A stretch of 64,000 bases of DNA from Crambe crambe. Lineage: Eukaryota; Porifera; Demospongiae; Poecilosclerida; Crambeidae. Below, one piece after another: positions 10,192 to 19,973 of the stretch. The notes under the pieces were generated by a model. It did not search any database. It was not told where the DNA came from and saw only the letters and a program-made list of their open reading frames with translations. Every line of letters starts with the position of its first letter. The first letter of the stretch is position 1. Position numbers and translations under genes: made by a program. The DNA lies in assembly GCA_963924555.1 (NCBI GenBank), contig OZ004585.1, positions 7,208,556 through 7,272,555 of the forward strand, written 5' to 3'.

Positions 10192-13160
10192 TCAATTGGC
10201 TTGATCCTGACAAATGTTTACATGAGCAAGGTATCAAGGAGACATCCATGTTAACCCTAAGAAAGAAGTTTTTCTTCTCTGACCAGAAAGTTGATCGTAA
10301 TGACCCAGTCCAACTCGATGTCCTATTTGTGCAGGTGAGAAAAAAAATATGTAGCCTTACCCTATAATATTTTAAAGTATACATTAATAAAATTTTTCTT
10401 TCTCCTCCTTCCACCCCCTTTCGTCCCCCATCCCTCTCCTATATTCCTCCTTTCTCTCCTCCCATATCCCTTTTCGTCCCCATCACTTTTCTCTCCCCTT
10501 TTGTCCCATGTACCTCTCCTCTCATATCCCTTTTTGTCCCCTGTCCCTTTTCTCTCCCCTTTTGTCTTACGTCCCTCTCCTATGTTCTTCCTTTCCATCC
10601 CTCCCCTGACCTTTGTGGTTCAGTCCAAAGACGCCATTGTGGATGGGACTTACCCTTGCACCCGTGAAGAAGCCATAGAGTTTGCAGCCCTACAGTACCA
10701 AATCCAGTACGGTAACCACAACAAGGCCAAGTACAAGCCTGGCTTCCTCAACCTGGTTGAGTTCCTGCCTAGAGAATACACCAAGATCAGGGGAATTGAA
10801 AAGAATATTTTTACTCAGCATCGAAAGCTCCATAATTGGAGCGAGATTGATGCAAAGTTTAGTTACATTCAACTCTGCCGATCTCTCAGGACCTATGGAG
10901 TAACTTTCTTCCTAGTCAAAGTAGGGAATGTAGTTAATAATGCAAACATGCATACATAAATTCCCTTGCTTGTAAGCAGCTCTAATCTGGGGGAATATTT
11001 CATGAGGCCGTAGGCGCTAGGCCAAGTGAAATATGCCCAACAAGAGTAGTGATGTTCAACAAAGGAGTGTGCAATAAACATTAATAGCACAGAGTGATGC
11101 ACTGCATTACAAGTGCTAGACTTGTATAGACTTGTCACTAAAGACCTTATGCTGTTGCTCTACACCACTAAACAGATCCAGATCAGCTCACCTTGTAGCC
11201 TCACACAACTAGTCTCGCGGGCCAGACTCGATTCTTCCCTTTTTCTTGGGGGCGGGGGAAAGAAAGAGTCTGCATTGGACGTTGCGTTTGTGCCGACTCA
11301 GCATCATAGGGGTAGCGTGGGCGTTGCGTTTTGACTATGACGTACCATGACGAAACATTAAACAACTGGCCAATAAAAAATTAACCGCTACTGTGACGTA
11401 TAGTGACATTTAAAAATTCCCATCTGTGCGCATGTCCGCCACGATTTTGGTGGCATAGCTAGTACAAATGAAACGTCCAATGCAGTTTGGCCAGACTCTT
11501 TCTTTCCCCCACCCCCAAGAAAAAGGAAAGAATCGAGTCTGGCCAGCGAGACTGTCACACCACAGCCTAAAATACTTCAGATAGAGTAGGTAATGGTCGG
11601 CAGTCTGGAGTGTGCATTATTGGAGTATAGAGTTATTAATGGAAACCTTGCCCTTCTTTCCTGAATAAAGCCTTTATCCAAAAATATGCCTAATTTAAAC
11701 ACTGGAGAGTATCATCTAGACATCGTTAAGGCTAAAATTGAAGCATTCTAATTGCTACTGGCAGCGTAACAGATACACACAGACACTGTGTAACCTCTCG
11801 CACATGTGCAATGAGGGTAAATTAGAGCATGCACACCTCACACTCTCATTGATACAAGAATGTCGAATTGGGTTTATTTATGATGCCTTTTTTGATCAGG
11901 TGGCTATATTGACACAATTTTATTATAGGATAAGATGAAGGGTCGTAAAAGTCTCCTGGGTATTAGCCAGGAGTCAATCATGTGTGTGGACAAAAGCACC
12001 AAAGAGGTGCTGAAGACATGGCCATTCACCACTATTAGGAGATGGGCCTTCTCACCAAACTCATTCACTCTGGTAGGTAAAGGGTCATCACTACTATAAG
12101 TGCAGTTGTAGATCATCTCTCTTTTCTTATTAGGACTTTGGTGACTACTCCGAGTCGTATTCAGTTAAGACTACAGAGGGAGAGATCATTGCACAGCTTA
12201 TTGCAGGCTTTATCGACATCATACAGAACCACAGAGAAGATGAGGATGAGTCCGTCATCATGGACTTTGAAGTCGACCCCAAAAAGTAAAATCCTTCATT
12301 ATTTGCTCAATCAGCATATTTATTTGATTATTTTGGAAAACATATAAGCAGTAACCTGATGCATTTCTACTCTTTTAGGGGATCTGTGACAACGTTCACC
12401 CATGGTTATCATAGCTATAGAGAAGAAGAGGGGTTGACACAGATGGGTGTTCCTCATCATGCCTCCCAAGAAGAGGGAGTCACTTTGAATGGCAGGGGAT
12501 ATGCACAGCACCCTGTAACATCAGCTGCTGCTGGTACATCAACGTAGCTTGCTATTCCTCTAGTATTGCACTTGCACTTGTCTTCACTCCTTTCTAACTC
12601 TTATCTTTCCCTCTCCTCTCTCTCTCATCTCCTTCCCTCCTTCCCTCCTCTCTTTCCTCCCTCCCTCTTCTGCCCCCCTGGATGGATGTACAATGTCATA
12701 GGTATCTTGCACCAGCCTGCCAACCAACCACAGAACCTTCAAGTCAAAGTGTTGGAGGCCCAGAAAGCCCTCCAGGGAAATATCAAGGATGGGATGCAGG
12801 CTGTCACCAGCGACCTCCAATCACATGCCGAGCTTCCTCCTCTGGGAGCTGATTCTGTAAGTACATAATTATAGCTCCCCCTCCCTCCCTCTCTCTCTCT
12901 CTCTCTCTCCCCCCCCTTCTTGTAGTGATTTTGCTTGCTTTAACAGGAGGGTATGGTAATACTGGGGGTGGGCACAATTATGATAATAATTATGGTCTTT
13001 TCTTTTGTCTTTATACATAATTATGTGATATGATTAGTATTCATCATTAGTATACCTTTGACCCTTTCCTGCCTTACTGCAGTGCTGTGACGATGAATGC
13101 TGCAGCATCAAATGCTCTGAAGAAGGAGGCCATCAAGAAGCTGTGGATAGCTGCCAAACA
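10192..13160 (+). CDS. Talin-like FERM F2-F3 and rod fragment
   Basis: Exons with GT-AG borders: 10192-10334, 10624-10920, 11929-12072, 12134-12285, 12379-12533, 12702-12856 and 13083-13160. The first six join in phase. The product follows talin closely: NWLDPDKCLHEQGIKET, RKKFFFSDQKVDRNDPVQL (F2), EYTKIRG, then SLRTYGVTFFLVK, KSLLGIS and TTEGEIIAQLIAGFIDII (F3 PTB-like lobe that binds integrin tails), then AQKALQGNIKDGMQAV and LPPLGADS (first rod bundle). Exon 13083-13160 reads VTMNAAASNALKKEAIKKLW, a later rod helix, but its phase (2) does not match the preceding exon, so exons are missing between. The F0-F1 lobes are absent from the window. It is either a truncated talin paralogue or part of a fusion with the TRIM exon upstream. 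Confidence 0.85.
11211..11553. mobile_element. MITE with about 60-bp terminal inverted repeats, in a talin intron
   Basis: The left end (AGTCTCGCGGGCCAGACTCG, then TTCTTGGGGGCGGGGGAAAG) is repeated inverted at the right with few changes. The middle contains a direct CGTCCAATGCAG / GCATTGGACG inverted pair. No ORF of note. No target duplication could be read from the flanks. Confidence 0.75.
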
Positions 13161-13499
13161 GTAACATGATTAACTATTAGTAGCCTTGGGGTTGAAATTT
13201 GGTGTGGAGATAGTCCAACTATTATAGAACACATGACAGAAGTTATTATTTTTGAGTACATACTAACTTCACATGATTATAATATATTAATTATCTACAA
13301 CCAATCAGTGTTCAGTGGAATTTCAGAAGGAGTTGAGTATGACATCTAAGATCTGTGCCGTTATTGACTAAGTCCTGGCACTTGTTGGTCCTATAGCTAG
13401 CTAGTTCACCCATCACTGATAGATGTGCCAATTCACTTCTGCAGGGTGGAGAAAGTGGTTTCATTACAGGGATGGTCACTACTTATTAACCCTCACACA

Positions 13500-13990
13500 C
13501 ATTCATAGTCCCTTAGCAAATGTACATGTAATAAGTGTGTGCATGCAAATAGACATGCATACACATGAACTCTGGGTATACACACGTGTGACCGGAAGGC
13601 ACCAGGGGATTTCCAGGGAATCCCCAACTAGTTGCTGTATCATCATCATGGGACTGGTGTATGTTGTTGCTTATACTTCTGTATGAAATCCTATTTACAT
13701 GTACAGTCCACATGCATGTAATGTTATGTGCATACATAACATGTACAGTTCTCCGTGTATGTATGTGTACATGCATGAGAACTGTACATTTAATATAAGC
13801 AGGGTTTCATACATACATGTAAACTTATATACATGCACATAACATGTGAACACATTAACTCATTTACCTCACATCCATGTAAGCCTGTTTACATGTGCAT
13901 GTACATGTTATGTGCATTTACATGTACAGCATGTACATGTTATGCATATCGCATATACAAAACATGTACCTAAATTATGTTGTGCACATG
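13500..13990. repeat. ACATGTA/CATGCA-rich low-complexity tract
   Basis: Alternating purine-pyrimidine words (ACATGTACATG, GTATGTATGTG, CATGCATG) dominate, with inverted segments around 13,690-13,815 (TATGAAATCC near 13,684 and GGGTTTCATA near 13,802). No exon was found in it. Confidence 0.6.
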
Positions 13991-14077
13991 TATGCAACCA
14001 TACCTCTCCAGGTAATACAACATGTTTTGTCACCAAAAGCATGTGAATGTGTCTGTCTGGTGTTATGTCTCATACAG

Positions 14078-14662
14078 CTGGTGGAATATGACCGACAGTG
14101 CAAGTGCTGCCTGTTCTTGGAACGAATGAGACATGCCTCCTCTTACGACATAGTGCAAAAGTTCAAGTCGTTTATCAACAAGTTCATGGGGAAACAATAT
14201 AACACTGACAAGGAGTGCTGCACAGTCATACACACCTTCATAGAGGTATCTAATTAGTGCTGTAGCTAGAGGTATCTAATTAGTTCTGTAGCTGCCAGGG
14301 TCTTGTATGTAGTATGTAGCTAATTAGCACTTGGTTCTATCCATGAGTCTGCACTAAAGTTACTTTTAGGGTTTGCTTTGAGGTGTATAGTTAATTAACA
14401 CAGGGTTCTACTCGTGAGTTTGCTCTGCTAATTAACATTAACTTCCAGGGTTCTACTCGTGAGTCTGTGCAGCTAATTAGCACCATAACTTCCAGGGTTC
14501 TACTCATAAGTTTATTCTGAAGTATGTAGCTAATTAGCACTGTAATTTCCAGGGTTCTACTCGTAACTTTGTCATGTGTAGCTATAGCACTTTAACCAGC
14601 AGTGTTTTAAGTCATCTCTCCTTTTGCAGGACATCTTTGTGAGCATCAGTGATCATGACTAG
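14078..14662 (+). pseudogene. Rabex-5-like helical fragment, two exons
   Basis: Exon 14078-14245 (56 codons, phase 0) reads LFLERMRHASSYDIVQKFKS, INKFMGKQYNTDKECC and VIHTFIE. The spacing resembles the helical bundle before the VPS9 GEF domain of Rabex-5 (FIxxLK, DIxKxxxxFIxxM, then a Cys-containing helix). A second exon at 14630-14662 gives DIFVSISDHD and a stop. No VPS9 domain follows. The similarity is weak and from memory. It is in the same orientation as the talin exons, but phase and content do not connect it to them. Confidence 0.35.
14247..14620. repeat. Degenerate tandem repeat with GGTTCTACTCGTGAGT
   Basis: The words CCAGGGTTCTACTCGTGAGT and GTAGCTAATTAGCACT recur about five times at 55-70 bp steps inside the intron of the Rabex-like fragment. 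Confidence 0.75.
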
Positions 14663-15410
14663 AAAATTTGTCTAATCAGACCACCCTGTAATGAGATCAC
14701 CTCTCTATTAAGGTCACTGAGACTACGGCCAATCCAAGAGCACCAACTATTCCAGCTACATGATACCTGTCTAACCAGACCACTGACCCTATAATGAGAC
14801 AAAGCGCATGGTTGGAGGGAGTAGAATTAGACCAGTAGTAGAATGGCACGATACGTGTGACTGACATCTTGTCAGAGCTACACAATGTATGCGATGTTTC
14901 AACACTAATCTATTCTAGCAAGTAGCTATTAATTCAACTGCATGGTGAGAAGGCAACTTTTTCTATTACATCCTAATTCAGACTATCTCCCTCTTTTTCT
15001 GGCCCCATAAGTGGTTGCAGTAAGCAGGTTCACTTTAGTTGCAGAGGTAATCGCATCAACATGAGCTAGTTCAGTTGGTGTGTGAGTTGAGAAATGATGG
15101 ATTCCGGCGGGCAGCAGAGCTATAAGTTCCTATGTTTTCAGCTATGAGCTCTAAGTGTATGGCACTTAGGGAGTATGGGGATCTTCAACAGCATGCCTTC
15201 TATTGATAGGTACCTGTGTATTATTAAATCAGACCACCTGGTTAGTATGCATACACAAGAATCCTTGCATATCCATAGTGTGAGGCTTATGTTCCCTCCT
15301 CAGCCTCTACTTCTACTCACATCAAATACTGCATGAAAGTAATCTGCTACTGGGCATATGCAAGCATTTCAGCTGCGCTACCGGGCATGTGCAACACACA
15401 TATGGATACT
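14663..15410. other. No gene seen
   Basis: Only short open frames; no exon signature or repeat with clear ends was recognised. Confidence 0.4.
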
Positions 15411-15675
15411 ACTGCGGTTTTATGGAATCTTACAAAATGCTGAGTGCGCATGCTCAACTTTGAGCCTCGAAAATCTCACCGGAGAAGGTGAATGGCATGC
15501 TAATAGGTTAGAACTATACTAGAACAGTCACTAGCTAGCTCTTCAAAGCTTACTTTTCTAAAGTTCTATCCAAACCTGAGTACAATTCAAATTTTTAAGT
15601 TGTGCGCATGCGTAGTAGTCGGTTTACGGATGACGCCTGACGATTAATTTTTGCAAGATTCCATAAAACCGCAGT
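15411..15675. mobile_element. Small TIR element (MITE)
   Basis: The left end ACTGCGGTTTTATGGAATCT is matched by its reverse complement at the right end (15,655-15,675). Length about 265 bp with no ORF. It lies 39 bp from the DIRS element. Confidence 0.75.
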
Positions 15676-16278
15676 ACCCGATTGTTTTGCACTTGCTGAC
15701 CTTGCAATTCTACATTAACTTCTTCCTGTGCCTAAAGTTTACCAAGCAACTTCCTATAAGGAAGTTTATAAAGTTTTGGGGCAGTGCCAGATCTTTTGAA
15801 GTGGGAGGTACCTTACCAGGTAGACCTCCCACATGCATAGCAAGGGGCCTATATTTACCGTGGCCGCCCCTTTAGCTCTAACCACTTCCGACTTCCACGG
15901 CCTTGCGGTGGAAGCCGGTGCTAGCCCATAGTATCCTTGAGGATAACTTCCTGGGGCATCCCCGGCGTTGCGGGGGAGCCCAATAGCATAATTGAGGTTA
16001 TAGCCCAACCTTGTTCTTAGCTCTTGCCATTGGCTCGCTGTGTGAGCCTGCTAACTGTTCACTTGAACAGGAGCGTGTCCTGATGCTGGGGGCTTCCCCC
16101 AAATCAGTAAATCCCCCAAATTATTCTCTCTTAATTCACACTTTCACTACCTCATCCTTGGACATCTACTATTATCTTCCGAATGTGACATTGTTTGATT
16201 ATTATATATATATATATATATACATGTAATTTTTGTATTTGTGAGTGTAAATTGTGAATGTATTATAGCAATTCCACC

Positions 16279-17202
16279 TCAATGGGCTATAATTTGTGAT
16301 ATTCTTGCAAGTTCCTCTCTTGGCATCCTGATGTAGCGTTTAAATGACTCACTCTTCCACCTTCCTAATGTTTGAATCGTGGAATCTTCCACTCTCCTTG
16401 CTGCTGCTACACTAGCTGCTCCAATCCGGAATGAACGACCAGAAAACTTTGATGAGTCTATTCCTGCTTTGTTCAATGTTGACCTCAGCCTGTCACTAGT
16501 GCTATCCTGGATAGAGGAGAACCTTTTTCGTTGACAAATAATGGGCCACTTGCAAATCTTGCTCTTCGAACTACCAGGTATGGCAAATTGCTATAACGGG
16601 ACATACCTCCATCCCTGTCCGACCCATAAACCAAGTTTTTGACTTCTTGAGGTGAACACTAATTAGAGTGGGGTTGCTGTAGTCATCTACTGCGATGTCT
16701 TGATCTGTGAGATGTTGGTTAGGGTCAAAGTTGTGGTCACAAGTGAATTCCCCACTCCGTAACCAGGCAAAGTAACCCCGGCAACATGCTGCCCACATTG
16801 TCATGTTTATGAAGCTGTGAAGATCTTCCTTCACTACTCCCAAAATTGCCTTAAGGATTAGCGGGGTGATGGGGAGCCTAGCATCTCCTGCACGTGGTTT
16901 CTTTCTCCTAATTCCCTTGAGCACCAGATTAAGTTGGAGGGGGGGGGGGAGGGAGGGGGGTCTCCCAACCCTTTGCTTATGTGGAGGTGACGGACTGCCG
17001 ACAGATAAACCTTAATTGTTGAATAACAGCAGCTTTGTGCCTTGAAGGCTGCGAATAGCACCAGTGTTTGTTCTGTTGCTGGTAATGGTTGCACGCTCAT
17101 TGCTTGACAGAAGTTCAGGAACTGGGTTTGAGCCGCTGCGTAAGCTCTTCTGGAGCTAGGTGCCAGGCTGTCCCCAATGAGCTCTGCAGCAGTCGCTTCC
17201 AA
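16279..17202 (-). pseudogene. Tyrosine recombinase (DIRS integrase), broken
   Basis: The N-terminal core-binding part is at 17,202-16,930 (SLAPSSRRAYAAAQTQFLNF, STIKVYLSAVRHLH). The catalytic part is in 16,924-16,571 (LKGIRRKKPRAGDARLPIT, WAACCRGYFAWLRSGEF) and 16,476-16,279 (GRSFRIGAASVAAARRV, IQTLGRWKSESFKRYIRM). The R-x2-A/G-A and GRWKS...Y-I-R segments are the C-terminal catalytic box with the Tyr nucleophile. The three pieces are in different frames; a G-run near 16,940 marks one break. Not functional as read. Confidence 0.8.
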
Positions 17203-18352
17203 GTGTCTGATCTCCAGTCTGGTTTCTCGGCCATCAGCCTCAAGATGGTGGGGGGAATCTTCGTTGGTTCGTGTCTCGCCAATGGGTTCGCCTGCCGTAG
17301 CACCTGTAAAAGATTTCGGGAAATAGCATCAGCAATGAGATTTTTTGTGCCCTCGATATGTCGGGCTCTCAGCCGGATATCATACAGGGCTAGAAAGAAA
17401 TGCAAACATCTCATCAAGTATAACAAAGATTGGTCCTTGCAATTCTGTGCATTTAAAATCTGGACCACAGCCATATTATCACGTCTCACTAGCAGGTGCT
17501 TGCTCCGCCATTGCGATCCCCACACTGCCACTGCGAAGAGTATCGGTAATAGTTCTTTGGTAGCTATGTTCTGATCCACCCAGATATGGTCCCATGGGTA
17601 TTGAATCCACTCATTCTTCCATGCAGCCCCACACCCCCAATTGCCAGATGCATCGGTGAAGATGGTTATGTCCTCTTTGAAAACCGACGTGTGCACTTCC
17701 ATTAGGCTGCGGCCGTTCCAGTAGTCCAGGAATACAGACCACCACTCCAAATCGGAGTGAAACTCGGCATTGAGGTGTACCCAGTGGTTCAGCCTCCGAA
17801 TCTTTTTTGCTGCATCAATCATCCTTCGTAAAAATAGCCGCCCTGCCACTACCACTTTGCAGGCATGTGATAACTTTCCAATTAGCGATAGAAGTTCTTT
17901 GTACATGACCTTTTGTTCTTCCAGGTTGCCAATAGCCCTTTTAGGTGACAGATTTTTTCGACTGGTAAATGCATCTCCAAGCTGACTGTATTTAGTACAA
18001 TCCCTAGGAAAATTATCTCGGTTGAGGGGCCTTCCACCTTTGAAAGCTTCAAAGGGATTCCTAGCTCTTCACACACGGCACAGATTAACTCGAGATTCTT
18101 CTTGCACTGCTCTATCATTGGACTTCCTACTGTTAGGAAGTCATCCAAATAGTGAATGACGAAGGACACCCCTCGGTTCAGTAGGATCCATTCTAGGGCA
18201 TCTGCTAGGGCTGAAAATATCTTGGGGGCCGATCTTAACCCGAATGGAAGGACGGTATGTCCAAGGATGAGGTAGTGAAAGTGTGAATTGGGGATTATCA
18301 AGAGAGAATAATTTGGGGGATTTACTGATTTGGGGGAAGCCCCCAGCATCAT
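17115..18352 (-). pseudogene. Reverse transcriptase and RNase H of the DIRS element, frameshifted
   Basis: 18,352-17,882 reads LPFGLRSAPKIFSALADALE and FVIHYLDDFLTVG, with the YLDD polymerase box. After one frameshift near 17,920 the frame 17,906-17,115 continues with KELLSLIGKLSHACKVV, WWSVFLDYWNG, TIFTDASGNWGCGAAW (RNase H start), ATKELLPILFAV and DNMAVVQILNAQ. The fingers subdomain and the first catalytic Asp of RT are missing. These enzymes copy the element RNA to DNA. Confidence 0.85.
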
Positions 18353-18735
18353 TCTCTCAGGACACGCTCCTGTTCAAGTGAACAGTTAGCAGGCTCACAC
18401 AGCGAGCCAATGGCAAGAGCTAAGAACAAGGTTGGGCTATAACCTCAATTATGCTATTGGGCTCCCCCGCAACGCCGGGGATGCCCCAGGAAGTTATCCT
18501 CAAGGATACTATGGGCTAGCACCGGCTTCCACCGCAAGGCCGTGGAAGTCGGAAGTGGTTAGAGCAAAAGGGGCGGCCACGGTAAATATAGGCCCCTTGC
18601 TATGCATGTGGGAGGTCTACCTGGTAAGGTACCTCCCACTTCTAAAGCCCAATCTGGCACTGCCCCAAAACTTTATAAACTTCTTTATAGGAAGTTGCTT
18701 GGTAAACTTTAGGCACAGGAAGAAGTTAATTATAT

Positions 18736-19860
18736 GTAACCATAGATATAAGATGTTTACGGGATTGGAAACGGATCACGTGCTCTCGTTAGCAACTAAC
18801 AACCGAGGCGCGTTGACAGCTGAATGACATAGCACTTTTGTCAAAGTTGCTGTTCTGACAAGATCCGTGAGGTAAGACTTATGCCAATGATACTATAATA
18901 CACTAGGGCATAGATTTACTGTATGAAATAAATTTTAGCTCAGATTTTCAAGTTTATTCCTACAAATACTAGCTACTGTGGTGGTTAATGGGACTGTAAT
19001 CCCTCTCACGCTTGATGGAATCAATTGCTGTTGCCCATTTTCTGATCAAAAGGCATGTAAACTTTAGCTACATGGAATAGTAATGTTAGTTTTTGTATTA
19101 GCTGATGTATATTGTCTCTAGCATTTGCAAGTGGTGTTAAAACTGTAATCCCTCTCCCAAGAAATAGATTAACAATATTGCAACTGTATTAGTAATTTCA
19201 GGGAAAGGATAGAACAGTAAATGGAATTGGTGCATTTGTTTTCTATACAATAGTCATCCTATGGAGATGGCAAGCTTACTATATTTCCCCCCTAATATCC
19301 ATAGGGTCCACAGGACAGCTGACTGAGCCGAATTCTTGAGATGGATGGTGTCAAAATCCAACAGCCAAAAGCTGGAAGTATTGCAATAATGCTGATGAGG
19401 GCGAACTGAGCAGAAACTGGCGGATAACTTTGGGGCAAAATTATCTAGCTATAATAATAATGAATTTATGTCTAATTTTAATACCAAAAGTCATTCTGGC
19501 CTTTCTTTCAAATCAATCACATAAAATTAATGTATAATGAGTAATGATAGGTACTCATAGTTATAATTACAAGGAAAAAAGTTATGAATAATTTATAACT
19601 TCCTTCCTCAGACTCTCCAACTTCAACTCTCTGACTCTTCACTTCTTCAATACCTTCCCCTTAGCTTACTTGTACTATTCTGTGAGCTGTCGGGGCAGAA
19701 CATCACTTTAACTGCCTTGAAAGGAGTGAATATTGATCTCCTTTCACGGCCATTAATATAATTAATGCTGCATGCGCGTGCGCACCTGTCAACGCGCCTC
19801 GGTTGTGCAGTTCATTGGGCGTTTCCAATCCCGTAAAACCTCTTATATCTATGATGTAAC
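18736..19860. mobile_element. Non-autonomous TIR element, about 1.1 kb
   Basis: The left end (CATAGATATAAGATG, ACGGGATTGGAAACG, CAACCGAGGCGCGTTGACAG) recurs inverted at the right end (19,785-19,860), giving about 100-bp imperfect inverted repeats. The interior is AT-rich with no ORF of note. It directly abuts the DIRS inverted repeat on one side and the next repeat on the other. Confidence 0.7.
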
Positions 19861-19973
19861 GTACGTCACTCAAAATGCGCATGCGCTTACGCATGCGCAT
19901 GAAATAGCTACTAAGCAACGTCATAATAAGCAATCATTTTTGTTAAGCTTGAAGTTGAAACACTATTGTAGCG

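Larger units (their letters stand above)
15714..18730 (-). mobile_element. DIRS-type tyrosine-recombinase retrotransposon, truncated
   Basis: About 3.0 kb, bounded by inverted repeats of about 450 bp (15,714-16,165 and 18,270-18,730; outer ends ATTAACTTCTTCCTGTGCCT). Between them on the minus strand, in order, lie reverse transcriptase, RNase H and a tyrosine recombinase, the DIRS gene order. DIRS elements integrate with the recombinase rather than a DDE integrase and make no target duplication; none is seen. The gag gene and the N-terminal part of RT are missing, and the inverted repeats extend into the RT coding sequence (MLGASPKSVNPPNYSLL is readable at both ends), so this copy is a rearranged, defective one. 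Confidence 0.85.

Noticed and set aside
10362-10598. Arg/Gly-rich minus-strand ORF
   Set aside because: Complement of a pyrimidine-rich repeat tract before the talin exon acceptor at 10,624.
10192-12856. Kindlin or another FERM protein instead of talin
   Set aside because: The F2-F3 text and the start of the rod bundle follow talin specifically, and no PH insertion in F2 as in kindlin is seen.
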